A stretch of 64,000 nucleotides of DNA from Acanthococcus lagerstroemiae (taxonomy: Eukaryota > Arthropoda > Insecta > Hemiptera > Eriococcidae). Under the pieces are notes generated by a model. That model did not search any database. It saw only the letters and a list, made by a program, of their open reading frames with translations, and had not been told where the DNA came from. The stretch lies in contig CM063112.1 in assembly GCA_031841125.1 (NCBI GenBank), forward strand, positions 24,578,603-24,642,602, given 5' to 3'. This document shows, piece after piece, positions 35,701 through 44,454 of the stretch; within the stretch, counting starts at the first letter, position 1, and every line of letters begins with the position of its first letter. Position numbers and translations under genes: made by a program.

Positions 35701-37857
35701 GGAATTGGACTCACGAGGAGCCCTCTCTATGATGCTTAATGCTTCAAGATCAAGAAAATACTTGTCGCATTGGTGAAGAACTTCTTCTGAAGATCTGTCA
35801 ACTAAAGATCTTAAACGTGCCATGCACATTCTGTAATTTGACTCGAGTGAGTGATTGACCTGTTTCCAAGGCCATCTTACTACGAACCGATGATTCTCAA
35901 ATCGAACAGTTTCTCGAAATTCTCTCATGACGCTGTCATCAGTGTCATCTGACTCGGAAACTTTGATCCCAAGAGCTTCAAGAGACCAAAATTTTTCCAA
36001 GTTAGGAATCGTTGGATCAGAAACAAGACCTTGTTTAGTTTTCACAGAACAAAGTAAAGAGGTGGAAGGATGTAAACTCAAACTCACCAGTGAATTCTCA
36101 TCTAAATGAAAAGAGTTTATCCGACCAGACGGAATCCATCCGAAAAAGGATTTCAATAAAACAACCTCAGAAGGAAGTTTCATTACTTGACCAACATCAA
36201 TTACGCTATGATAAAGATCATTACCAATGAGAATTTCAAAATTCTCCTGCTCGTGTTCGAAGATGTTTGGATCTGCGTAAGACAGATGAGGAGGTAAAAC
36301 ATTTACCACCGAGTCCACCGCAGGGGCGGACTGAAAACGACCAGTTATACAGTTAGTCGTTTGCATTCGGAATGATCGCTCTATCGAACGACCATTTTTC
36401 AAAGTGACCAGAACCTCTGAAGTACTGACAAAATCAGTTTCATCAGAGTTGAACTTGCAAATAGCAATACTTTTCTTTTTTCCCAGACTAAGATTCAACC
36501 GATGCGCTAAACTCGATTGAATGTAAGAATAGGTACTGCCTTGGTCTATGAAACCGCGGACAGGTACAAATCCATCTACACCTTTAGCTAAGCAAGAAAA
36601 GGATAGTAAAAATATACCTTTGCTTTTCTTCTCAGCCGTTTTCCCCTTCTTCTGTATGTATGATGCACACAAAGGTACCGAGTGGCCCAAAGCCTTACAG
36701 TATGCGCACTTAGACAACTTCTTCGAGCACAGCTTAGCCTGATGTCCAGTCTGCATACACAAGAAACACAGGCGTTTCCGGTTGATCCTCTCCTTTCGTT
36801 CAGAGATTGAAGGAAATTTCCTACAATCTTGGCTGGGGTGAGCGAGGCCACAGAAAATACAAATTATTTTCTTAACGGCAGCAGACGCACCCACTAGAGC
36901 AGCCGCAGTAGAGGTCGAAGACATGGAAAGCGTGGACTCGGAGAGAGAAGAAGAAGAAGAAGAAGACACACTAGACTTCTTAAAATGGCTGACTATCATT
37001 TCGTCAATACGAATGACAGCAGAGATTGATTCAAGTAACTGATCTATTGAATACTGAGTTTCCTCAAAATTAGTGATAAGTTTATCCATACTACGTCGAA
37101 GAGTAGTCATGGAAAACTTCTGAATCGCCAAAGTTTTGAGATACTCTTGATCAATGTCAGTGCCTACATTCGACAAATTCGTAAGGATTTTTCGAATCTG
37201 ATCCAGGTTATTACGTTCGTCTTCGGCATTCGAGGCAGGTTTGATCTCGTTGAATTCAGCGTAATAAATGGAAACCAATCGCTTTGGACAACCGAATCGC
37301 TCTTTGATTTGGTTGATGGCTTTCTGGTAGTTGTCGGCGGTGATGGAATACCCATCAATGGCACCTTTCGCCTTTCCTTTCAGAGAATGGTTAAGGTACA
37401 TGAACTTTTCCGTGTCATTGTAAGCAGGATTCAGGTGAACGGAAACTTCAAACTGCTCCCACCAGCTACGCCACTGCTTCAGATCGCCGCTGAAACTGGA
37501 CTGTTTTAGTTTTTCCAGCTTGAGTCCACTCCTGTTGTGTGAACTCTGAGACGAACCAACTGCTAAAACTGATCGACCATTACCACGCCCAGAAACATCA
37601 GATGCCTCAACGAAAGACGAATCTACATCCAACGCACCTAAATAGAGCTTTGCACTGTCTAAAGCTGTCCTGATCACTTGCTCGACTATGTCAAGATTAG
37701 TCTGGTCAATTTCGACCAATTTGACATCCTCCTGAAGCGATAAAGCGAGGGCTTCTAACTCTTTTGCCCTGGCTCTCAAGTCGTCCACGTTACCACTCTT
37801 CATAATAGCCTCTAAGAGAGTAACCTTCGCATTAAGAAGTTGAACCCTCAAGTTCAA
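32755..37857 (-). CDS. BEL/Pao Gag-Pol polyprotein, integrase core shortened
   Basis: One open frame of 1,700 codons, stop TGA at 32755. The frame as given begins at a TTG; the first in-frame ATG is at 37803 (codon 19). Domains: helical Gag with a WRSWWEQFE block (129-137, DUF1759 type); a serine run (298-304); three zinc knuckles (C333-C345, C364-C377, C384-C397); aspartic protease around D438 (FIDQGSTYS); RT with D782 (LTSDIEKAF) and YVDN at 862-865; RNase H with D1034, E1079, D1109 and D1153; integrase HHCC (H1342/H1346 or H1347 with C1378/C1381); catalytic D1414, D1458 and E1507; C-terminal DUF5641-like part (about 1570-1690). The usual length is about 1,700-1,900. D1414 to D1458 spans only 43 residues, where about 65 is usual. 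No frameshifts. Role: capsid plus copy-and-paste enzymes. Confidence 0.93.
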   Translation of the reverse strand: MNLRVQLLNAKVTLLEAIMKSGNVDDLRARAKELEALALSLQEDVKLVEIDQTNLDIVEQVIRTALDSAKLYLGALDVDSSFVEASDVSGRGNGRSVLAVGSSQSSHNRSGLKLEKLKQSSFSGDLKQWRSWWEQFEVSVHLNPAYNDTEKFMYLNHSLKGKAKGAIDGYSITADNYQKAINQIKERFGCPKRLVSIYYAEFNEIKPASNAEDERNNLDQIRKILTNLSNVGTDIDQEYLKTLAIQKFSMTTLRRSMDKLITNFEETQYSIDQLLESISAVIRIDEMIVSHFKKSSVSSSSSSSLSESTLSMSSTSTAAALVGASAAVKKIICIFCGLAHPSQDCRKFPSISERKERINRKRLCFLCMQTGHQAKLCSKKLSKCAYCKALGHSVPLCASYIQKKGKTAEKKSKGIFLLSFSCLAKGVDGFVPVRGFIDQGSTYSYIQSSLAHRLNLSLGKKKSIAICKFNSDETDFVSTSEVLVTLKNGRSIERSFRMQTTNCITGRFQSAPAVDSVVNVLPPHLSYADPNIFEHEQENFEILIGNDLYHSVIDVGQVMKLPSEVVLLKSFFGWIPSGRINSFHLDENSLVSLSLHPSTSLLCSVKTKQGLVSDPTIPNLEKFWSLEALGIKVSESDDTDDSVMREFRETVRFENHRFVVRWPWKQVNHSLESNYRMCMARLRSLVDRSSEEVLHQCDKYFLDLEALSIIERAPRESNSVVHYLPHRPIFQKNKLRVVYDASAKTKSGHSLNDMLHAGPVLTKNVVELLLNFRVHPVALTSDIEKAFLMIGLNEVDRDSVRFIWVKDIAKPLDRENLIIFRFARVPFGVISSPFLLNMVLQELLTASVSINQWHILASQCFYVDNLVISVPDTLSAVQLYESVMPKMREASFNLRDWISNDQSFMEAIPKDSVCQTVGNISILGLNWNPKSDILSIRSSLDELIGKPTKRSVLKFTAAIFDPLGLVSPSTLQLKLFMQNCWKLKLNWDEVLPTDLEAKWTKLVVEAKEIAEIKFPRKYWSVSGEGTFTLHIFCDASKAAFACCAYLYRSGDGSCQPESTLVFSKVRIAPIKGMSIPRLELLAVWIGKRTANFLKSLFSVPIDKVILWTDATTVLQWLSSSAIQPIFVKNRLDEIRRTPDIIVRYVPTHDNPADIASRGMKASLLKENKLWWHGPKWLLSEKLWPLPPCNTEVFQTSNASEVSRHTPVANLVASKPVYTGRLTDEFENRFSCWNKYVRLISKVFRFILLTVFRSRYSHFSETDVYQISERFLLLELQKKYFLSEGESLKKKIQPNFQLDLFLDDHGLIRCRGRLQNASLPWDTIHPILLPRDSPLTAVYIRKLHIENHHIGCNHLLAKIRERFWIVKGRAKVKSVLHFCKVCTRWYGGSYKLPPIPPLPLVRVAEASPFLHTGLDYFGYLNIRNSLGDIVKVYGALFTCLVTRAVHLSRRGVPKFIVSDNASNFTFVQPLVGTSVQLNDARVNQFVTSNNIQWHFIPNYSPWCGGAYERLVSLVKKCLKKTYGLELLDYVELSTALCQIEDTINSRPLTYVSDELLTPLTPNHFLRLRTCNVNSTLGVQTQMLSSNSNNLISSWRHTLGVVEAFWSAFRSLYLLSLRERHTSIHPPKKGSSPFVPRKGDIVLIKEPSAVRTDWKFGKIVKVDQRLAVAHVHTNGRTVQRSVNHLFPLEVLPPSPESVHSSE

Positions 37858-39549
37858 ATCAGATCCGCTCCCTTCATTCTGTAAAGGATAACGGATAAAG
37901 AATTAGAGACGATTTCTAATTAATCAACAACATCAAAAAGGAGAAGAAACGAGATTCTTTGGAGCAACTGATATGGAATTCGATTTCGGAGGATCCTCAC
38001 AATACAAAACTGAGAGTGCTGACCCGCTGTGACAGAAATTTCAGTATTGGTACTGTCATAACCCAATACCTAAGTTGAGCACGACTTTTTCAAGTCTCAT
38101 ATACTACTATGGCTATAGTACGTTAACTGAACCATCACAAATGCACACAGAGAAAGTTTTCTGTATATAGACGTACTTTCAGTTTTTCTCCATACAAGGC
38201 GTGCGCCTACTAAGGTGTATGAAGCTAAACCCGTAGCTGTCCAATAGCTGTGAGGGTGGTTCTTGTAACCTTCGCGTCTGAAGCCATAGAACGCTGCACT
38301 ACAAGAACAGGAAAATAAACCTCACACATTACGTGTATGGAGGTACGCGAAATCTGACTGAAACGGCCATCGAGGATCACAGATATTTCAGATGATGAAC
38401 CAGAGGGACATTCACCTTGCTGTGAAGATGGCTAGACTCATAGACTAAACAATTTATGAGCCCCACAAGAGTGGCTGAATTCTCAAATGCTCTACAGCTG
38501 TGGTAGATATAAGAGAATTAATTCCAATATAGCAGGAATATCGCTGGAAAAGAGTAATAAGTACACTCGTATATTTATCCTCAGTTCCTTGTCATTTTTG
38601 TGCTAAATGACAATCTAGATACATATCCCATTGAGACATCACTCGTCAATCCAGCCCATACTAAATTTCAGAATGCAATCTCGCAGATACGTACCACATT
38701 ACGAACAATCGAAGGATTGTTACAGTGATGGTTAAAATTCCAACCTTTTAAGGTCATTGCCAACCAAAGTTGAAAAAACATCTAGGATTAATATTACGGC
38801 AATATAATATTAATCTTCACTCAACAATTACTACCAGCGGTCAACAAAGAGACGAATAGCAAAATATTCGTCTGAAAGTTATTTCTAACTTAAAATTTCC
38901 GAATCTCCAAAATCTTTATTTCTCTCTTAATGACTTACTGACTGGTGAGAAAATTCTCGTCCAGTGAAGTTTTCGTGAAGAAAACTGCTTTCCTTACCGG
39001 AAAGAAACCTATATAAAATATAGGTCATACACAAACGGTGAAAATTAATTCACGAGCTGTTCCTTTACTCTCATGTCTTGCATTTACACCTGGCCAGGTT
39101 TTCGAAATTGTAACGCAAAGACGACAGAGAATCGTAAACTGATCCGGATCGAAAAATGAAAATCTCACAAGTACGCGGCTGTCGTGTACCGGTGACTGAG
39201 ATTTTCATACAACTAATTTTGCGAATTCCATATACTTCACAAATGTAAATTCTCGATTATTCGTCCAGTCACATAAATTGTGATTTCGCGCTTTAAATAC
39301 AACTTATGAAGTGACTGAACCTAAGAACAATACGAGATACATTCTAGGGAGCACCGATAATTTATATCGATGTCACCCAAAAATAGTCACAACTTGTACG
39401 AGCTCTGTAATTACTTTACGAACAGCTGAGTTGCAAGCAACCATTCACGAGTCGCAGACCGATTAAAAATCGACGTAAAAATGTGACTAAATACAAAATT
39501 CATTCGGACAAGTTTGCCCCAGTCAACATAACCACGCTCTGCTACCAAA
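37858..39549 (-). other. Long BEL/Pao leader (1.69 kb)
   Basis: Lies between the 5' LTR and the polyprotein. No substantial frame. Immediately before the main frame, the minus strand reads tatcctttacag, a good 3' splice acceptor, and the frame is open from there but lacks an ATG until codon 19. A stop sits about 33 bases further upstream. An upstream spliced exon supplying the start codon is possible; otherwise translation begins at 37803. Confidence 0.6.
39531..39547 (-). other. Candidate primer binding site
   Basis: Two bases inside the 5' LTR, the minus strand reads TGGTAGCAGAGCGTGG. TGG is the complement of a tRNA CCA end. I do not assign the tRNA. Confidence 0.6.
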
Positions 39550-40398
39550 TGACGTAAATTTGTAAACCTGAAGAGGATTCTGGATCGGTTAAACCTAGGG
39601 GGAGTTACGCCAATACTAAAGGGAAAAGGCCCTGACTAAAATTAGATTCAATACAGAACACGTTAACTAGAAGAAATCGAAATTTTGAATATAACTTAAA
39701 TTTATTAAAAAATAAAATAGACGTTTTTAAAATAAAAGTACAACGTGGATAAATTAATTTTCTTCTCAAACGGTCGGCTCGGCTTCGGGATCCTTATTTG
39801 TAATAAGTATTGGATTCGGACCTAACGACAAACATAAAACAAACGTTTGTCGTCAGTCTAAGAAATAACGAAAAGGAGAAAATGATACGGCCCCAAAGGG
39901 CGAATGTTCGAGGAAATCGAACGGAATTCCACGAGGAATTCAAATTATTACGATCGACACGAATTTGCATCGATAATTTCAACTTAAATTTTGTTGACTG
40001 GTGATGATGACTCTGGCAAGACTTGTCCGAACCGAATTACGAAATTTACGTAAATACGAGAACTACACGTTCTAGATTTCTTAGATGTCAACTACTAACT
40101 GTCTATACTACTGACAATACTACTGACCTGTACATCCATAACTTCCTCGTCGGTCATCTTTTCCAAATTTCGGCGCAGTTCGTAAGTAACTCAAAAAGCA
40201 ACTGACCGGAGAGGCTCGATGAAAGCTTAAACGAAGACGTTACTTTCCCTTGCTAAGCACAGCCAATTATTTATTTATCCACCCTCAAATCTATACCAGC
40301 CAAATATTTTCACCATCACCGTCAACCTGACGTATTCTTCAACGAAGTGAAGGAAACGTGAACGGAGTTGAAGTCGAAAATTTGAGAAATTTTCGACA
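39550..40398 (-). repeat. BEL/Pao 5' LTR (849 bp)
   Basis: Appears identical to 31887-32735 wherever I compared it, including both edges and all internal short frames. It carries the transcription start for the element. It is flanked at 40399 by the second TACAG. Confidence 0.95.
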
Positions 40399-40403
40399 TA
40401 CAG

Positions 40404-41688
40404 GGGCACCATTCTGAACCCCCATTCTGGGAGGTTGCAAAACAGATATGAAAAATTGCAAGAAACCATCTTAACATGAAATTACGTGCAGATGAATTTT
40501 GCCGTTTACATTTTTGCAACATGATCTACGTTCGAGAATCAGTGAGAAAAAGCTGGAAAATGGGACACTTATGACTGCCTGGGTGGGAAAAAAGCTCGAT
40601 ATGGGGTCCAGAGTTGGCAACATTTTTTCAAATATTCCTCGGGGCCCCAACTACGAATGTGCCAAGTGGTACCTTCGCATCAAAAAATGCCGTGTACCTT
40701 TCGTACTACGCAACTAGCATCTCGACAACTTTACAGAAAGGGGCTAATGCTCCTCTTACCGCTGCCACGCTACCGCACGGGGACATGACACAAAGACCAC
40801 GAAATCGCAGACATCGCTTCCAATACATTCGACCAGCTCGAAAACAAGAGCAACCGAGCCTCACGCAAAATTGAATGAGATTTTTATTTTCGATCAATTG
40901 AAAAATATTATCCCATCGGCTCATCGCCGGATTAACTGCCCTGTAAAAAATGCACGTCAATCATCGAGACAGCGTAGCGACCGCGCCTTCGCGTTTTTTT
41001 CTCCATTTATTTATTTTTATTCATTCATTCTCTCAGCAGTCTACACCCTCGCCAGTTTCATACATCGTTGGCCAACTATAGAGAGTATGCTGGCATTCGC
41101 CTCTCTCCCTTTCCAAGAATTTATTCGCCGTTCCATAGGAAAGCGGTTTTCTGCGTCAATGGTCGATATTACCTCGTTATCGTCTCGAATAGCGCCATTT
41201 CAACGTCTGTCAATTCGCGATTCCATTGCCGAGTTATATACAATGCATTCTCGATTGTGTTTGCAAAACGATTTCGTTATACAGTACATATTTTGAAAAA
41301 TATGTACGCGCAGCGAGGCCGCGCCCTTCGCGTCGTTTCCGCCAACAGAACAATTCGATTAAATCGCGTCGAGTTCCGCGGACGAAAGATACAGACGGGT
41401 GAATTATAATATCGTCAATTGGGGAATTTCAAACGTTCCAAGATTCGGAAGTGTTTCAGTACAACCTTTTCGAGAGAGTTCAATCTCCATCGTCGGTTTT
41501 CCAGACGCCATGTATCAGCGAGTAGATATTTCCGCGAAAAGGTACGAAATACACGCGAAACACGTTCGTAATTGTTCGCTCGCGTTACACCCCGAACTAC
41601 GGTGTGAGATGAAAGCTGTACAGTGGTTGCACTGTCCAGGACCGACGAGAGGAGGGGACAAAGGAGACATTTTGTCCCGGGCCCGGAC
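40404..41688. other. Gene-less, CpG-rich from about 40960
   Basis: No supportable gene. 40960-41640 is CpG-rich A/T DNA (ttcgcgaaa, cgcgtcgagttccgcg) without repeats I recognise. Several short frames overlap on both strands, none with domains. Confidence 0.4.
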
Positions 41689-41784
41689 TTCACTACTTCC
41701 ATTTGTAGGGTGTGCCAATTCACTTTTCCTTCTTCACTACTTCCATTTGTAGGGTGTGCCAATTCACTTTTCCTTCTGCTGTGT
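41689..41784. repeat. 44-bp tandem duplication
   Basis: A unit beginning ttcactacttccatttgtag occurs at 41689 and again 44 bp later, with a partial third start. The two copies are the same apart from the junction. Recent slippage or unequal exchange. Confidence 0.85.
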
Positions 41785-41912
41785 TCCACAACGCTTTCGG
41801 CTGTTATGCCATCATCAGTGGAGTACCCTAAATGAGACTTGTCTCTTGTGGTCCTGTAGAGTTATAGTCGAGGGTAGTACCGTATGGTGAGCCTGTTTAG
41901 TTTTGCGTTCCT

Positions 41913-42009
41913 ATTGGTTGTCTGTGAATATGCGGTCTGTCCAATCAGTGGTTATTGTTATTGGTTGTGTGCTCTGATTGGTTGTCTGTGGTTGTGCAGT
42001 CTGTCCAAT
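41913..42009. promoter_or_regulatory. Cluster of five CCAAT boxes
   Basis: ATTGG at 41913, 41960 and 41977, and CCAAT at 41941 and 42005, fall within 97 bp. They sit inside an imperfect duplication of the phrase ttggttgtctgtg...tgtccaatc. NF-Y-type binding is plausible, and ttataagttgg follows at about 42023. A promoter of an unseen gene or of a repeat are both possible. Confidence 0.4.
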
Positions 42010-42029
42010 CCGTGGGAGTTATGTTATAA

Positions 42030-43640
42030 GTTGGAATAAGTTCTCACGAGTTGTTTTGTTTTGTTTTTGCCTTTATTATTTATAGTTGTTCTTTTAATTT
42101 TCTTTTTCTTGTGTTGTTTTCTGTGTGTATGATTTTGTACTTCTCTGTCAATTTGTCATTGTAGTGTTTTCCAAACAGCGATTTGTCATACCTACGCAAG
42201 AACAAAAAAATTAAACGAAGTACAGAATAATCGGTAGCTTATGTAGAGAGAGTAAGCTATTCACAGTCTACTTACACAACCTATCTCGCTATCTGCTAGG
42301 TATCTGACTTTTGAAATATGAAGGAAAATTATATCAGGCGTGTAGATTTCAAACCCCCAGACCCCAGAGCCAAACAGAAGGGTTCAATTTTACTCAGCTT
42401 TAAAAATCCCGTGTTTTGATACCCACAATGTACCATAAATTTTGAGGGGAGGGGGCAAGCTTCCTGAGGAGAGGGGACAGAAAAAAAATCTTCAGGGACC
42501 CGCTCTTTCAATTGTCCCGAGCCCAGCGTATCCTCTCGGCGACCCTGACACTGTCAACATATTATTCTACGAAAACCGGCAAAAATTTCAACATTCTACG
42601 GAAAATCCCTCCCCCCTGATGTGCGCTGCCTTGGCGTAATAAGGGGGCTTAAAGAACTAAAGGCACACGTAAGAAAGGAAACTCCCACAGATAAAACTGA
42701 TTACAAAAGGGGAAACTACATACATCAGTATTATCCTTTCAAGATGCGTCTCCACTAAGGTCGATCGTCAAAAATTTTTTTTTTTGGATATTTCCAACGC
42801 GACCCGGATAAAAAGTTGCCTTTGGTGAAAAATAATAGAATTGATCCGTGCGGTTTAAAGGAAAAAGCCAAGGTCGAGCGAGCTGGAATTCGAAAATGAT
42901 GAACCAATTTACTGTGACGGACAGCTTACGAGAACCGAAACCAATACCAAAATAGTTTTATATGGGTTTCTAAAAAAAAACAGAACCAATCTATACTTGA
43001 GAATTGTTCTCTAAACAAATCCAAAACCAATATTTAAATGATGATCCAAAAACCAATATAAATACCAACTGGAAAATATATTGTTCATTTCCATAACCAA
43101 ATTAATTTTTGAAATCGGTTTTGGTTTTTTTCCCCTTGTCTCTTGTCTGGTTATCTGTACCGGTCTTTTGCGTTCTGCAATCTGCAGCATTCACAGTTGG
43201 CAGCAACGTTTGACGCCAAAGCAATTCTGAGATTGATCCACAATTCCACAGGCAAAGAACCTTTAAAATAGATTCATAAAGGGTATTTTTCTACATCGAG
43301 AATCGATAAATCGATCAGTGCGAAACTGCACTGCAACACCGTTTCGCCGTTATCAATTTTCGTTCCGAGCTTCCGAGTGGAAATGAAGTCCAACATTTGG
43401 TATAGTCAATGAATTGATTTTTTTTTTTTTTTTTGCGAACAATACCGTAAACCAATATGCACTTCCAAATTATTCTTTAAGCAAAACCAAAAACCAAATT
43501 ACTTTTTTAAACTGGGAGCAACCAAAATTTCAAAGTTATTCGGTTACCATCCCTGTATGCAAACTATTAATCGGTTGTAGACTGCAGTCGCGCAGCAAAG
43601 ATCAAGATAAATGAGCAAATAGTTCGAGGAATGTCGGGAG
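42030..43640. other. Gene-less; possible AACCAAT-rich hAT element at about 42915-43556
   Basis: No gene seen. From about 42930 to 43520 the phrase aaccaa/ttggtt recurs many times. The right edge reads CGGTTACCATCCCTG, a hAT-style end. The left partner (cggacagcttacgagaaccg) is only weakly complementary, so the boundaries are uncertain. Confidence 0.35.
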
Positions 43641-43928
43641 CAGTATTGGAAGAACGCAAAAATCATAGTTTCCGTTCCCGTTCATTTTTCTCGAACTGCA
43701 TGGTTCTCATTCATGTTCTTTGTTCTCCTTACCTTAAAATTACCAACATTCTCGTTCTCATTCCCGTTTCCACATTGTTCCCGTTCTTGTTCCCACCTTT
43801 GGTTCTGTTCCCGTTCCCATTTTCTGTTCTTGTTCTCAATCCCATTGGGTTCTTGTTCTCATTTTCATTCTGAGAACGAGAACATGCCGTTTTTCTTTCT
43901 TCTCGTTCTCGTTCGTTCTACCAACATC
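43641..43928. mobile_element. Pyrimidine-rich MITE, copy 1
   Basis: Left end CAGTATTGGAAGAACGCAAA and right end near CGTTCGTTCTACCAACAT are roughly inverted. The body is a run of cgttctc/cgttccc variants. It shares order and edges with copy 2 at 44017-44279. Target duplications not readable. Confidence 0.5.
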
Positions 43929-44016
43929 CGAGTACTGCACGTTGATTTTTTCATTAAAAAAATGTACAATTGATGGTTTTAGGGTTCCAGAATTTTACTT
44001 TCCCGCCAGCTGCAAA

Positions 44017-44279
44017 GGTGTTGGAAGAACGCAAAAATTAGCTCATTCTCTTTCTCGTTCGTTCTTCTCTAATTGCAAAGATTTTGTCCATGCTCCTCCT
44101 TCTCCTTACCCTATAATTACCAACACTCCCGTTCTTGTTCTCAACCTGGTCCTGTTTCCGTCCCTATTCCCTATTACCGTTCTCGTTCTCAATCCCATCA
44201 TGTTCTTGTTCTCGTTCTGAGATCAAGAACCGAGAAAATTCCGTTTTTCTTCTCGTCCTCGTTCATTCTTCCAACACTG
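44017..44279. mobile_element. Pyrimidine-rich MITE, copy 2
   Basis: Edges ggtgttggaagaacgcaaaa and cgttcattcttccaacactg. The body repeats ttctcgttctcaatcccat as in copy 1. Same orientation, 376 bp downstream of copy 1. Confidence 0.5.
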
Positions 44280-44384
44280 GTTGGGGGTGAGGGCGGTATA
44301 ACGTTTGGTACAAACGCGGTTTTCGCACAACTACAACTATACTCAGTAATATGACGTCATGGTAACAGGAGTATGTCATACCCT

Positions 44385-44450
44385 AATACAAATTTCTATC
44401 AACAACACGGCTGCAGACTGCAGTCGCGCAGCTGAGATCAATATCAATGA
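44385..44450 (+). repeat. ctgcagactgcagtc repeat, uninterrupted copy
   Basis: Reads aatttctatcaacaacacg, then ctgcagactgcagtcgcgca and gatcaatatcaatgag. A partial copy is at 43578-43620. A third copy at about 59257-59950 is split by the 635-bp MITE, so this copy shows the pre-insertion arrangement. Confidence 0.65.
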
Positions 44451-44454
44451 GCAT

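Larger units (their letters stand above)
31887..40398 (-). mobile_element. BEL/Pao LTR retrotransposon, near-complete
   Basis: An 8,512-bp minus-strand element. Order in its own direction: 5' LTR (39550-40398), primer site, 1.69-kb leader, one Gag-Pol frame, purine tract, 3' LTR (31887-32735). The target duplication TACAG (31882-31886 and 40399-40403) is perfect and has the 5-bp length usual for this group. LTRs have the same length and I found no mismatch by eye, so insertion is recent. There is no envelope-like frame. Despite being young, the integrase core looks shortened. Confidence 0.95.

Noticed and set aside
36588..36851. Frames on both strands within the BEL/Pao Gag region
   Set aside because: They are shadows of the 1,700-codon polyprotein in other phases.
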